From Marasmius tenuissimus (taxonomy: Eukaryota > Basidiomycota > Agaricomycetes > Agaricales > Marasmiaceae): a stretch of DNA of 64,000 nt. The stretch covers positions 3,844,001 to 3,908,000 of the forward strand of contig JAQOTA010000050.1 in NCBI GenBank assembly GCA_029532415.1, given 5' to 3'. The position numbers and the translations under genes are program-made. Under the pieces are notes generated by a model. It searched no databases. It was not told the origin of the DNA and was given only the letters and a program-made list of their open reading frames with translations. Below are positions 46,669 through 61,356 of the stretch, piece after piece. Each line of letters opens with the position of its first letter. Within the stretch, counting starts at the first letter, position 1.

Positions 46669-47103
46669 CAGCTCTTTTCGGAACTTAGGGCGCGGGCAGT
46701 TTTTTTCTCGCGCGAGTACTACATACAGTTGACGATTTTTAGGTCTCGCAACGCTTCAGCAACAAACATATTGTCTACACCGCTTAAATCAGAAAATTCA
46801 GGGCTATTTTGTGGTATAGTTTTCATGTTGAGTACTGTACGGGAGGTAAGTGCACGAAAAGAATGCAACTGTTCTGGGCAAAATTCCCACGATCCCCGAA
46901 GTTCAGGTGGAAGGTATGTGAACACTTTCCTCTCCAGTACGTGGCACAAAATCTATACCAGCTTGGAGCCCTGATTTTTCTGTGAATAATGGTAGAGAAA
47001 TAGTCTTACCCGGTGTGAACCCACAGGCTCTAAAAATCGAACTCTGTTCGTCTGTCTTGCGCGGGAAAAAAACCGCCCGCGCCCTAAGTTCCGGAAAGAG
47101 CTA
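46669..47103. mobile_element. MITE-like element with 74-base terminal inverted repeats
   Basis: Bases 46669-46742 and the complement of 47030-47103 align without gaps at 59 of 74 positions by my count (43 of the first 48). The five mismatches in that first stretch are all transitions. The ends read CAGCTCTTTTCGG and TAGCTCTTTCCGG. Both sides are flanked by TA (46667-46668 and 47104-47105), a possible Tc1/mariner-type duplication, though two bases are weak evidence. The 435 bp element has no coding capacity. It lies 70 bases before the GlnRS start codon and may supply part of its promoter or leader. Confidence 0.7.
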
Positions 47104-47173
47104 TAAGCGTCCGAGTCGATCTCTTCCTGATTCAAGTCACTCCTTGATTCTACCCCCCCTCCATACCTGCGCC

Positions 47174-49928
47174 ATGTCTGGCCCTTCCAAGTCCGAGGAC
47201 CCTCTCATTCCACTATTCAAATCCATTGGCCTCACTCAGGCAAAAGCCGCAGAGGCAGCCAAGTCTCCGAAAGCAGCAGCCACCTTGAAAAACTTGATCG
47301 ATAAACATTCGCTCACTTCTCGGGAGGGGGTCAACGACAAGACTGCTACTCTCATCGCTGCGTTAGCAGGGCAGCTGTCGAAAGTTGAAGTAAACGAGGA
47401 TGCGGAAAAGTTCATCCTGGAGAGGATCTTGGATGGAAAACTCAAGTCGGTTGATCAGGTTACGGGTAAAACGTCGATCTTCTAGATTTGATGAGTGGGT
47501 TTAGCTGAATGAAAATCTTAATAGCCGCGGTTAAGTATGCTAGTACTCATCCGACAATCGATGAAGCCGAGTTCGATAGGGAGTGTGGTGTCGGTGCGTG
47601 TGCTATCTTCTCTGTCCCGAGGACATTGGACTGAGAGTATACGAGTCAGGTTACAGCATTTCACCCGAAGAATTGTTGAGTCAAGTATCGGATTATATCA
47701 CCTCGACATCCGTCTCTGGATGGGATAAGCTCGGTCAGACTATCAGCGGGGTCAAATCAGTACCTACATTGCGTTGGGCCAATCCCCTCGAGATCAAGAA
47801 TGCGGTTGAGAACGTTTTCGTAACAACTTTTGGCCCCAAGGAGACAAGTAAACCAAAAGCGAAGGTTATCCGTCTCTCCTAGTATGGTATAACAATCACT
47901 AAGGCGTGTTGCAGGAGCCCGCTTCTAAACCTGGAAAAGCTGCGAAAGACACGACCAAAGCCGTTGAAGCCACCCCCTCTACAAGCTCCGTCTTTGAAGA
48001 AGGATTCCTCGGGGCCCTTCACAGACCAGGCGGTAGCCCGCAAATACATCCGCGCCTTAAGGAGGAGCATTTAGCTACAACCGGAGGACAAGTTTGGACG
48101 CGATTCCCTCCAGAGCCTAATGGCTATTTGCACATTGGCCACTCGAAAGCTATCTTCGTCAACTTCGGTTATGCTGCTCATCACGGTGGCAGATGCTATC
48201 TACGATACGATGATACCAATCCGGAGAAAGAGGAAGCGCATTATTTCGATAGCATCCTGGAGACGGTGCGATGGCTTGGTTTTGAGCCTTGGAAAATCAC
48301 CTACTCCAGTGATTACTTCGACAAACTGTATGAGTTGGCGGTAGAGCTCATCAAACGCGACAAAGCCTATATCTGCCATTGCACTAGTGAGTCTTAACTC
48401 CGTATATCCCACTGAATGCCAAGCTCATGGCAAATCCCTCATAGAGGATCAGATCAAGTTCGATCGCGGGGACCGAGGGGAGGGACAGAAACGTGAAAAG
48501 CCTCGGGCATGCTCGCATCGAAATCGGCCTGTCGAGGAATCGTTATCGGAGTTCGAGAAGATGAAGGATGGAACGTACAAACCGAGTGAAGCGAATCTGC
48601 GTATGAAACAGGATCTAGAAGACGGCAACCCGCAGATGTGGGATCTCACAGCCTATCGTATTCTGGAGACGCCCCATCATCGCACTAAAGACAAATGGAG
48701 GATCTACCCAACGTATGACTTCACGCACTGTCTGGTCGATAGCTTCGAGAACATATCGTGAGTCGTTTTCGTCCAGCTACCGAATTTGAACGTGACCTGG
48801 CATTATTGTAGGCATTCGCTGTGCACGACGGAGTTCATCCTTTCTCGAGTCTCATACGAGTGGTTGTGTGACGCTTTGGAATTATACAAGCCCAGGCAAT
48901 CCGAATACGGTCGACTTAATCTCGAAGGAACCGTAATGTCGAAGAGGAAAATTCTCGCGCTGGTCGAAGAAGGATATGTCACTGGTTGGGATGACCCCCG
49001 CCTCTACACCCTTGTCGCCTTGAGACGCCGAGGTATTCCTCCAGGAGCTATCCTCTCTTTCGTCAGTACCCTGGGGGTGTCGACGGCCACAACAAGTATC
49101 GAGGTCGCAAGGTTTGAGCAGTCGGTGAGGCAGTACTTGGAGAACACTGCCCCTCGTCTACTCATGGTTCTCAGACCGCTTAAAGTAACGATCGAAAACC
49201 TCCCGGAGGACTATATCGAGTTCGTCGCCCCCCACCCCAAATCTGCATCTCCTGGCGCCAAAACTATACCCTTTACCCGCCATTTGTACATCGACGCAGA
49301 CGATTTCAGATTAGAAGACTCGAAAGATTACTTCCGACTAGCACCTGGCAAGACAGTGGGTCTTTACCAGGCACCTTATCCCGTCACTTGCACTTCCTAT
49401 AAAACCAATCCAGAGACCGGTGAAGTCGTGGAACTCATCTGTCGCCTGGAGAACGAGGGTCAGCCGAAGAAGCCAAAGGCTTTCATTCAGTGGGTTGCAG
49501 AGCATTTGGCCTCTGGAAGCCCAGTCCGAGTGGACGAGACCAGGATCTTCCATCCACTCTTCAAGTCAGACAAACCCAGCGGCGATTACAAGGCAGACAT
49601 TGACCCCAACAGCCTGGAAATCGTGAAGGGTGCTCTCGTTGAGGTTGGATTTTGGAATCTTGCTAAACAGGCCTTGGAGAATGCTCGGAAGGAAACCCTA
49701 GCCAGGGCGAAGTCATCCACAACGCCAAATGACGCGTTCATCGATCAAGTTGTTGGCAACGAGTGTGCTCGATTCCAGGCCCTCCGCGTGGCGTACTTCG
49801 CGCTCGACAAGGATGCGCGCGTCTCGTGCTTGAACCCTGGCTCTGATGAACTTGGACGGAAGCAGGGTGACTATTTGGTACTGAACCGTGTGGTTTCGCT
49901 CAAGGAGGATTCCGGAAAGTCAGTATAA
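47174..49928 (+). CDS. GLN4: Cytosolic glutaminyl-tRNA synthetase
   Basis: Six exons (47174-47465, 47525-47597, 47657-47864, 47915-48386, 48445-48757, 48812-49928) give 824 residues. The class I catalytic domain shows the signature [16 protein letters not shown] (HIGH at 264-267), [11 protein letters not shown], the KMSKS equivalent VMSKRK, and [21 protein letters not shown], which together identify GlnRS. The N-terminal 190 residues are the eukaryotic tRNA-binding appendix ([20 protein letters not shown]). The anticodon-binding beta barrels follow ([13 protein letters not shown]). The third exon starts so that CGVG joins AISPEEL. It converges with CFT2, 59 bases between stop codons. Confidence 0.94.
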
Positions 49929-49987
49929 TGCATAGTTGGACAAGCAGATTACAGGTGTACATATCATAGAAGAGTGGAATGAGTCCG

Positions 49988-52900
49988 CTATGCAGCCACC
50001 AGAGCATGTAAATTATATATCTCTTTGCGAACCGCGTAGTACACGTCTGAAACATTTCCCTCCAATTCCACTCTGCCAACTCCACTCTTTCGCACCGCGA
50101 CCGTACTTTCCAGCCGACTGGCAGCACTCGTATTAGTTGCACCGCATATGAGGACACCTTCTCCTATGAGTTCAGCATGAATCCCGATGGTGGTGAGCCG
50201 TGATTTTAGAGCAGTCAATTTGAGTTCTCCAATCATTGTGGAGCTTGGCAGGGTAGCGGTAGGTCGCGATCCGAGGACGCGAGGCTTATTGGACGGGGTC
50301 GAATTATCCGTGGTTTGATCATCAGGATCCTCTCGCGTAGGCATAACGGAGACGGGCTCCAAGACAGGAATGATTGAACTGGCATGGGCAACTACCCTTC
50401 CGGTGACGAAACCGACCTCATTATCCTCGAACTGAGGAAGGCATTGAACACTTTCGTCCCTGCGGCAAACAGATAATCCTTACCTTGGATATCTTCAGAC
50501 TTTGGAGAAGCTCATCGCTTATCGATATAGAGAAGCTATTAGTTTGCTGACCGATCTGGACACTTTCGCCCATAGTGGGTGCGTGGATGTCCTTCGTCAT
50601 GGCGCGAATATTTGAGCAGCTCTCAATGAGAGCGTCGGTAGCGCTTTCGGAAGCGTGAACGATGATCTAGAACGCAGTGAACACCGGGCAAACGAATAAG
50701 GGGTTGACTATAGCTAACCATTTTTCGGGGGCTTATTTGTGGTATTATTGTTTTTATTGCCCGCCCGTCAGAGAGTCCCTCCATGTCAACAAATAAGAGC
50801 CGACAAGCCATCTGTACCTCTACTTCGGACGACACGAATTTCGAAGGTGGTTCCAAGGCTTGACGCTGCGGTAAAAATCAGCACCAATCAATCAGCGAGG
50901 ACAGTATTCCAACCTCGTCTTTCTCAGCCAGTTTCCGGCGGGGATCGTTGGGATCGTCAGTGGCTTCCTCCTCCAGGATTTTGCTTTTCCGTAACCACAT
51001 TCCAACGTCGATTGTCTCTCCATATTCGTCAACTCTGCGCTTCTTCTCGACGTAGGGAAACATACGGAACCGCTGTGCTTGCCCGTCGACGGATTTAAAG
51101 AAAGAGGTCCCTTTGGAAACGTTTCCTTTGAGATAGATATCGTACGACAAGAACTGTTTCGTTAGCCCCTCGTCCACATCCATATTCCAGTCTGCGCGGT
51201 CGGATTTGTCGCGCTTGCCGCTTTGGCCGCCGTATTCGTCATCGTCATCTCCGAGCGCTCTTCGAACCTCTTCTTCGTCTTCATCGTCGTCAGAATCTGA
51301 ATCACTGTCATCTTCGTCCGCTTCAAGCATTCTCTGGTTACGAGCCAGGGCCGCTTGGGCCGCTTGTTCTTCCTCACGAGCCTCGCGTTCTTTCTGTAAA
51401 TGGGCCTCCAGTTCGGCGCCCTGAAGAGGGACTTTGGTATTCATCTAGTCATTTTATCAGTCGTTATCACAAAGGATGTATTTGAAACGCACTTGTAGCT
51501 TCAGAGGCTCATCCATCATAACATTGCTTCCAATCTTTCCGTTATCCCACTTTGTTTCTGCTCTTTGACTTTCGTTCCACATATCGAAGAGCTTGCGCCC
51601 CAGAGTGCCCTCGTCTGAGCGTCCTGTTAGTAACACCACGTTGTCCGGGATAGCGGCGAAGTCGCAGAACAGCTGTCGCGAAGGCCCATACGATAGAGAG
51701 GCGGGGACCGCTAGAATCAACTTTGGGTCTTTGGACGAATATTTTTGGACAAGTGCTTGAGGGTTTGGGAAGAACTCAAGGTGTCTAAAAGAACATAGAT
51801 CAACGTAGACACATATGTAGATAGAGGCCACGAACTTGCCTGAAACGAAGTGCAAATGCACCCAATGCTTCCTCATCACCATCATCGTCCCCGCGCTTTC
51901 GCTTTCGGTCTTGCCGATGGCCTGTCCCTTCCTCCCCTACATCCTCTTTACTGATTGTACCTCCAAGCCACTCCATCATACTCCGTACAAACGTGAGCAT
52001 TTCAGTCGCTGACCGTGAAAGGAGGCATATTGGATATCGAAGTCGCGAGTAGTTCCAATGCTGATCCAACAGTACCAGTAATTCTAGAATTCGCGTGCTG
52101 GAATCACAAGGGAGGAGAAGGGATGATTTAGATGACAGTGTTGCCGTGACGGTGTCTGTGAGAGAAATTTAGATCTGTAATTGCTTGATACGCTCGGTAG
52201 ACAAACCTATAAGTGCAGCATCTCGATCCTTTCGCCGGCTGGAGATAACTGACGCGCGTTCTGCGTCAGTTATAAGGAGATCTGGTCTGGCGAGGGGTTC
52301 AGACACGCCTCCTGCGGATGTTCGCAAGAGGACAGTGCCATCAAGGTGCCGTTCTTTCATATGGTTGAGGTTCACAGCATAAATGATGGTTCCAGAGGAT
52401 GGCGACCTGATTTTCCATATTGTCCCACCGATGGTGTGTCCAGCATTGAAAGGAGTGATGGTAAGACCTTGACATTTCCCTGTAAACAATGCGGTCGCAG
52501 TCAGCATCGTGTATAACCTGAGAACCGAGGGATATACCCTGGAGATGTGCAGGTTGCGTATAACGAAGGGTATTAACTGTGTCGAAAGCATCTTGAACTT
52601 CTCTCGATGTCGCAATGAATCTTCCAGTTGTATTTGCCTTGGCCTCTTGTTTGCTCGCATCTTCAGACGAATGCTCGTCTGGCGTAACGTCCATTTCGTC
52701 CAGCTCATTCGCGCGTGGTTTTTCAACTTCATCCCCAACATCCTGCTCATCGCGTATCGTCTCAACCTCCTCCATTGACGCTATTCGCGCCATTGCCTGG
52801 ACCGGAAGAGTCGTGTATGCTGGTGCTTTGAGTCCCCAGCGGGAGTATGCATACGCGTAAAGCCCCGAATGAGCGAGGTCGCCGTGCGACATGAGCACCA

Positions 52901-53181
52901 AGTCCACAGTCGGTGAGTATCTATATTCCATCCGTTTAGTACACGTCCAATTTCAGACTAAAGACCAGTAAAAAAGCTATTCACTCTCTCAGATTCTGAC
53001 AATATTCATCCCATGCATGTGCAGGCGCCGTATCCTCTTCTAGAGTAGTAATTTTCTCTGGATTCCAATCTGGGGAGCCGCAGTCGAGTAATATCCTGAC
53101 ATCGTCAACTTGGAGCAGGTAGCATAGAGGCGTTGTCCGGGAATTTCGAGCAGCACCTGAGAGTGGGGTGAATGTGATCAT
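49988..53181 (-). CDS. CFT2: CPSF100/CFT2, cleavage and polyadenylation factor subunit 2
   Basis: Nine exons (52985-53181, 52538-52920, 52207-52479, 51840-52155, 51493-51784, 50914-51444, 50719-50865, 50484-50666, 49988-50431) give 921 residues. The metallo-beta-lactamase/beta-CASP fold is evident: ITFTPLSGAARNSRTTPLCY, LLDCGSPDWNP, VLMSHGDLAHSGLY, ITPFNAGHTIGGTIWKI. Metal ligands are degenerate (SHGDLAHSG in place of HxHxDH), as expected for the non-catalytic CPSF100 partner of the endonuclease. An acidic insert and a KIIPQISPRKMIIVHA-type RNA-binding region follow. The fourth intron has the GC donor AG|GCAAGT (51785-51839). Confidence 0.93.
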
Positions 53182-53349
53182 GAAGACAAAATTCCCACAC
53201 CCGGCCACCGCGACAGGCTGCGATGGCAGGCGATGGCAGGCCCCTTGTTTGTGACGTAGGCGGCAACACGCCTAGTTCATAACATTGACCGAGACCACAA
53301 TGCCATAATTAAACAAGTCCCTCCTCCCTCCCACTCCTTTCATGCCACC
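53182..53349. promoter_or_regulatory. Divergent promoter region (CFT2 / alpha-beta hydrolase)
   Basis: These 168 bases lie between opposite start codons and contain a 10-base direct repeat, GCGATGGCAG, at about 53221-53241. Regulation is not shown. Confidence 0.4.
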
Positions 53350-56300
53350 ATGCCAGTCTCAACGGTTTCTGCTGCCATCCATATAACACCAGGTACCTTT
53401 CTAACGCTATACAACTCTTATTCGCGAGTGAGGTTATTAACCCTCTACCAGTGGTCATTCGAACATTCTTTGGTCATGGCAAACGCAAAGCTGTGAAATA
53501 TCAAAACTCGGAAGAGGAAGAGGCTACTGATGATATATTTTTCGACGAGTGAGTGATGCGAGTCGACGTAGAGCTGCAGTCTAGCTTATTTCTTTTATTC
53601 GTTACCCTTGCCAAGAGCATTCCACATCGTGAAGGGTCAGTACAGTCGTGGCCAATCGAACCAGCACTCGACGTCAGATTCACACCTATCACAGCCTTCA
53701 TTGACCTTGGTACGCGAAACACTGTCGAGTCCTTACAAGCCTTGTGGGTAAATCAGCTATCCCCTGTAACCTATATTGACTCCGGTTCACAGCACCAATA
53801 CCCATGTCCCCGCACCATACTGGGCTGCCGTCTCACCTGTTCTCATCCCGCTGAGCACTTGCAATGATGCTGCCGACATCATGATGGAGTGGTTTGGCCC
53901 CGAAGATTTGAAACGCGTGGTCGGTGGAGAACGTTGGTGGCAAGTGCGCGGCCTGGACGGCGTTGACGCGGAATGGATAACAGAAAAGGAGTATCTTAGC
54001 GAGAGTATACCCGACATCGATATTGGACGGAAGCTATCTACGAACGAAGAGACGATACTCCGCATGGAAGAGCTGGAGACAGTGATGGTTCGTTATAGTT
54101 CATATATTTTCCCGTTACCTCTACCAACCTCCTTTGTTGTAGTTCTACGTCCACGGAGGTTAGTGTTCACTCCAGTTTCCGACCACGACCGGCTTTTACG
54201 GTTGAAGTACAGGTGGATATTTCTGGGGCTCAATCAGTATGTGAAGCCTTCACCCCTAACTAAAGTCCAAGTCTAAGTTAGTTACAGACACGCACCGGTA
54301 CCAGCTTATTCGATATGGTAGGTTTCGATCCAATGTCCACCAGCTCCTTCTCAAACGTCCTACAAGCCCGCAAAAGCAAGGGAAGGGTGTTTGCGGTGAA
54401 TTACAGGTAACCAAGAGCCTTTCGCAGTGAAAATGACTTCCGACGTTTTACTCAGGAAGGCGCCGCAGTATCCTTGGCCATGCCCGCTTCAAGACGTGGT
54501 TGCTGCATGTACGTTTCAAATTCCTTGACGCTGCTTCTGCTCAACACTCTTTAGATCTATACCTCATACGTCCGCCCAAGAATGCCTTACACAAGCCGGT
54601 GCCTCCCGAGAAGATAGTATTTGCTGGTGACTCGGCTGGGGGAGGGCTTTGCTTATCGGTTCTGGCCATTCTTCGTGACATGGGAGTACCAATGCCAGCG
54701 GGTGCCGCCTTGATAAGTCCCTGGGTGGACTTGACGCATAGTTTTCCGAGCGTGATGGAAAACTCCAAGACCGTAATTCGTGAACTTCACTCCTTCACTG
54801 GACTAAACTGATTCTGGCCTTTAGGACATCATTCCGGAGCACGGTTTTCTTGCAAAGCCTTCGACACTATGGCCGATCGATCCCATAGCACCCCAGGAGG
54901 GCAGAATTGGGCCGACTAAATCCACCCCACCCCCGAACCCCGGACACGCCGACACTCTGAAGCCCAGCGAGGCCAGGGTTCAACACGACAAAGAAGACGG
55001 CAAAACAGAGTCACGGGGGGTTGTCGAGACTCAAGAAGAAATGCAACAAGAAGCCTCGGAAGGTCGCAATGGCAAGGAAGCGGACGTGAAAGATGACTCA
55101 GGCGATTCGTCGGACGATGACCTCGATCGATGGGAACCCAAACCCCCAAAAGTGCTTATGAAAGATCCAGGAGCTGTGCCACTTGAATTGCGCTCCCAGA
55201 TTCAACTATACGCCACAAATGAGTGAGTGCTCACTCCTAGTTGTGAAGGGGGAATCCATGACTCATGCTAACAACCATATCCAGACAACTAACCCATCCC
55301 CTCGTCTCACCAATCTTGCAATCGACACTGGGAGGGCTTCCGCCTCTGTATATAATCGCAGGGGATGGCGAAGTTCTCCGAGATGAGATCATATACCTTG
55401 CACACAGGGCTGCATATCCTCAAGAATATCCTACTAGGCGTGGTGTTCTTCGTAGCCGTCGGCAACGAGAGAACGTGGAGAAGTTTACTACTCCCACGAA
55501 GGTCCACCTACAAGCATATGATGGTATGCTCATTTGCTAGATGTCAGACTGGGTCTAACCGCGTCCAAATTGCAGGGATGTGCCATGTCCTGCCCGTTTT
55601 CATGTTCACCCCAAGCGTACGTAGAAGGTTATGATCAAGCTCTGACGTGTACTGACTTGAGGGAATCTTCCAGGCTAAGCACGCATATCGTACTATTGCA
55701 ACATTCATGAATCACGTCACGAACCATCCGAACGAATTGCCCGACCGTAGTCCGTTCCTGGACCTCTTCCGGCCACCTTCAGAGATCACAATTGAGGACT
55801 ATGACAGGAAGCCGAAGAGTAAGCGTGCAAAGTCTACAGGCAGCTTGAAAGAGAAGAGCAACGGCGGCATCTCCGAAGCCTCGAATGGCACAAACCCTCC
55901 TTTCCCCAAAGAAGGCGCCAAACCCGCCTCTACGCAAGCACTGTTTTCTCCTCCAGCGTCCGAATTAGACCCAGAGAAGGAAATTGAAGTACGTCGACTA
56001 CTAACGCTCGCCTTCATATCACTTACGCACTCATTTAGGAAGCGTTGGAGGTCATCATGGTACGGGAACGCGTCAACATACATGGCCGAGTAAGGCGAAT
56101 GGAACCCAGAGACGAGATGCAGGCTCTCCAAGTCAAGCCTGCTGAAGTTGGGTTGATCAAAGAGGCCCCTGCTGTACGGTGGCATCAGGGTCAAGAACAG
56201 TGGGATAAAATGTTCAGGAAGCGTGCCAAAAAGATACTGAAGAAACGAGCGCATTATGAAACCAAATCGGAAAAGATGATCGGACTCGCTAGGGAGCAGG

Positions 56301-56943
56301 GGTTTTCCCTGGTCCGCGAGCCTGAGCCTGAGGTTCTTATATTGGCGAAACCCGCGAAACCGCCAAGTCGCCCCGACTCCAAAGCAAGGAAGGACAGGGA
56401 TGGCTCAATACAATCTGATCGACGGTGGGGTCCATTGGATTTGGACGACGAGGATCCACCGCCGAGCGCTATTGCCAACCGGCGTGATACCGTGAGTCGG
56501 TTTTCTCCTTCACTTGCTAAGACTCACAAAACTTTCGGTAGCACGAAGGTTTCGCACTCTTGAGAAAGCATATATACTACGCTGCACCAGTTACTCATCG
56601 AAAGATACCCAAACTGAAGGCGACCGAAGCGGTTAAAGCTGCTTTCGACCCTCATGACGACCCTATCGGTCCTCCTAAACAATCTGTCTCGGAGCAGCAG
56701 GTCAAGAACAACATCCTCCCCATGCATGGTTTGAAGATGTGGGATGCAATTTTACGGTCAGCAATTAGTTAGCATCGCCTCTGGGAACGCCACACTGATC
56801 TCAGCACATGCAACAACAGGTATTTCATGCGCGAAACCTCGAGGAAGGCGGCGGACACGGTCGCAAACAACCTGAATGAGTTGTCGATCCCCAATGGTGC
56901 TTCGAATACAGGCTCGCAGAAGAATTTGGAAGGAAAAGATTAA
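53350..56943 (+). CDS. Large HSL-type alpha/beta hydrolase
   Basis: Eighteen exons (53350-53392, 53452-53548, 53616-53635, 53695-53743, 53793-54087, 54143-54158, 54213-54236, 54288-54317, 54367-54406, 54456-54508, 54555-54772, 54825-55222, 55285-55523, 55576-55616, 55674-55988, 56039-56491, 56542-56756, 56820-56943) give 889 residues. The oxyanion motif HGGGYFWGS (172-180) and nucleophile GDSAGGG (S249) mark the hormone-sensitive-lipase family of ester hydrolases. An acidic insert splits the hydrolase domain, and about 300 charged residues follow it ([16 protein letters not shown] near the end). Lipid ester hydrolysis is probable; substrate unknown. Exons 6-8 have only 16, 24 and 30 bases. 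Confidence 0.87.
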
Positions 56944-57411
56944 CGTTCTTTATCTACTTAGCAACTTTGATTGCAGTTCGCTCATTCGCTATTTATACGG
57001 ACTGGGGTTATAATATGTCTGGATTTTGGACAGGGTGCAATCTACTTACATATTACTTACAGCATATCTATGATAGTTTTGAACCGTAATAACACAACTT
57101 GTGCCGAACATTTCGACTCGTGTTCTCCTCGAGTCATTATGCATGGAGTCCTGACACGCCGAAGCAACGAGGTCACCGTCAAGGAGCCGTAAGCCGTAAG
57201 CCGCACGGACCAAGTCACAGGTAATGGTCGTGGGAATAATGGGCGTTGGTTTTGTGCAAAATCTTCGCTAGAGAAGCCCTTTGAGCTTGCCTCTTTCCTC
57301 TTCTTCGACGTAACTCACTTTTCTGTAAGTGGTCGCTCTGTCCCTCTTCCTCCCTTTCCGACATCCTAGAATCGCTTTAACCCCCATCCTTTGCCCGCAG
57401 ACTGCCCAAAA
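56944..57411. other. Promoter and leader of alpha-tubulin 1, with probable 5' UTR intron
   Basis: The first part is the 3' flank of the hydrolase gene. Bases 57325-57400 run from GTAAGTGG to TTGCCCGCAG just before the start codon and look like a 76-base leader intron. A short tandem GCCGTAA repeat occurs at 57185-57200. Confidence 0.5.
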
Positions 57412-59173
57412 ATGCGTGAAGTCATCTCAGTACACGTGGGACAGGCTGGTGTTCAGATTGGTAACGCCTGCTGTGAGTCGTTCTCCCTTCTTTACCCATC
57501 TTTTCCTATGTAGAGCTGGTCTAGTACGATGTCTTCAATTGAAAACGCGTCTATCTCTGGCCCTTTCTTTGTTCTCTCATTTTTTCGACGTGGCGCGATT
57601 CTGATCCGATTATCTCTGCAGGGGAGTTGTACACTGTTGAGCACGGTCTCAGCGTCAGTAGAACACTTGTTTGGGTCGTGGATTGAGCTGATATCATCAT
57701 TACAGCCCGACGGTCGTCTCGCTGAGGGATCTTCATCTCACAATGACGAGGGTTTCAGTACCTTCTTCTCTGAGACCTCGTCGGGCAAACATGTACCGCG
57801 TTCTTTGTACGTTGATCTCGAGCCCAACGTCGTTGATGAGGTCAGGAGTGGCCCCTACCGTAGTCTCTTCCATCCTGAGACCATGGTAACTGGTAAAGAG
57901 GATGCGGCCAGCAACTGTGCGTAGATTGCCATCCTCTCCCATCTACCTACTCTGACAGCTTACCAGATGCTCGTGGCCATTACACCATCGGAAAGGAGAT
58001 GATTGATACTGTCATGGACAAGGTTCGCCGCCTTGCTGACAACTGTTCTGGTCTCCAAGGATTTTTCGTCTTCCACTCGTTCGGTGGTGGAACCGGTTCC
58101 GGTTTCGGTGCTCTGATTCTCGAGCGCCTCTCCACCGACTATGGCAAAAAGTCCAAGCTCGAGTTCAGCGTGTACCCTGCCCCCACGCTCGCCAACTCGG
58201 TTGTCGAGCCCTATAACTCCGTGTTGACCACGCATACCACCCTCGAACATTCCGATTGTTCATTCATGGTCAGCTCCTTTGACAAATTTTCATTTCACAC
58301 ATCGCCTAAGTCGGGACTTTTAGGTTGATAACGAAGCGATTTACGACATCTGCAAGAAGAACCTCAACATTGCATCCCCTGGCCTTACAAACTTGAACAG
58401 ACTGATTGCACAAGTCGTCTCCTCCATTACCGCATCTTTGCGTTTCGACGGTTCGCTCAACGTCGATCTTAACGAGTTCCAGACCAACCTTGTGCCGTAC
58501 GTGTCTCCTTTCAAGTTGGTGCTTCTGATGATTTATCCTTATCGTGCTTTGTTTGCAGATTCCCTCGTATTCACTTCCCTCTCGCCACCTTCGCCCCTAT
58601 CATCTCTGCTGAGAAAGCTCACCACGAGCAGAATTCGGTCGCCGACATGACTTTCTCTTGCTTCGAGCCCGGTAACCAGATGGTGAAATGTGACCCTCGT
58701 GAGGGCAAATACAGTACGTATAACGGTCTCCGAGGGCTTTGACTTGCACTAACTCATATTTAGTGGCTTGCGCCTTGCTTTATCGTGGCGACGTCGTCCC
58801 CAAGGACGTCAATGCCGCCGTCGCCATCATCAAGACGAAGCGAACCATCCAATTCGTCGACTGGTGCCCCACTGGCTTCAAGCTCGGTATCTGCAATGAG
58901 CCTCCTGCTCATGTTCCTGGCGGTGACCTTGCCAAGGTTACTCGCAGCATGTGCATGTTGTCGAACACTACTGCCATCTCTTCGGCCTGGAGTCGTCTCG
59001 ACCACAAATTCGACCTCCTCTACTCCAAACGTGCGTTCGTCCACTGGTACGTCGGAGAAGGTATGGAGGAAGGTGAATTCTCTGAGGCTCGTGAGGACTT
59101 GGCTGCCCTCGAAAAGGATTACGAGGAAGTTGGTATTGACTCTGCTGACATTGAGGAGGCTGGTGAATATTAA
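57412..59173 (+). CDS. TUB1: Alpha-tubulin, copy 1
   Basis: Seven exons (57412-57472, 57622-57653, 57706-57916, 57967-58268, 58324-58496, 58559-58713, 58764-59173) give 447 residues. Alpha-tubulin features are complete: [17 protein letters not shown], the GTP-binding [27 protein letters not shown], and a C-terminal EEAGEY with terminal tyrosine. It pairs with beta-tubulin in microtubules. The first intron is long for this genome (149 bases). Its last coding exon is 410 bases with no introns, where copy 2 has four. It is followed directly by copy 2 in the same direction. Confidence 0.95.
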
Positions 59174-59461
59174 GCTCTCTTCTATTCCCGGTTTCATTCA
59201 TGAGTGTTTATGCTTTCTTCACGCCGTTGAACATTATCCATTCTTGTAATCGCTTTCCCTTTTACGTGTTACGCTTTTTTAGGTCTACATAACATACCAA
59301 TCTTTGAATTAGGATTCCCTTCATACGAGAATTTTCGTAGAGTTGTGTCTCGCGAAATCAGATGATATTTGCAGAAGTTTGGTGCCACGAAAGGAAATTT
59401 GACAAACAATGCTCTCCACGACAACAACTCTTCACATTCTACACTTCAACTCAACGGTGCG

Positions 59462-61356
<1,895 letters not shown>

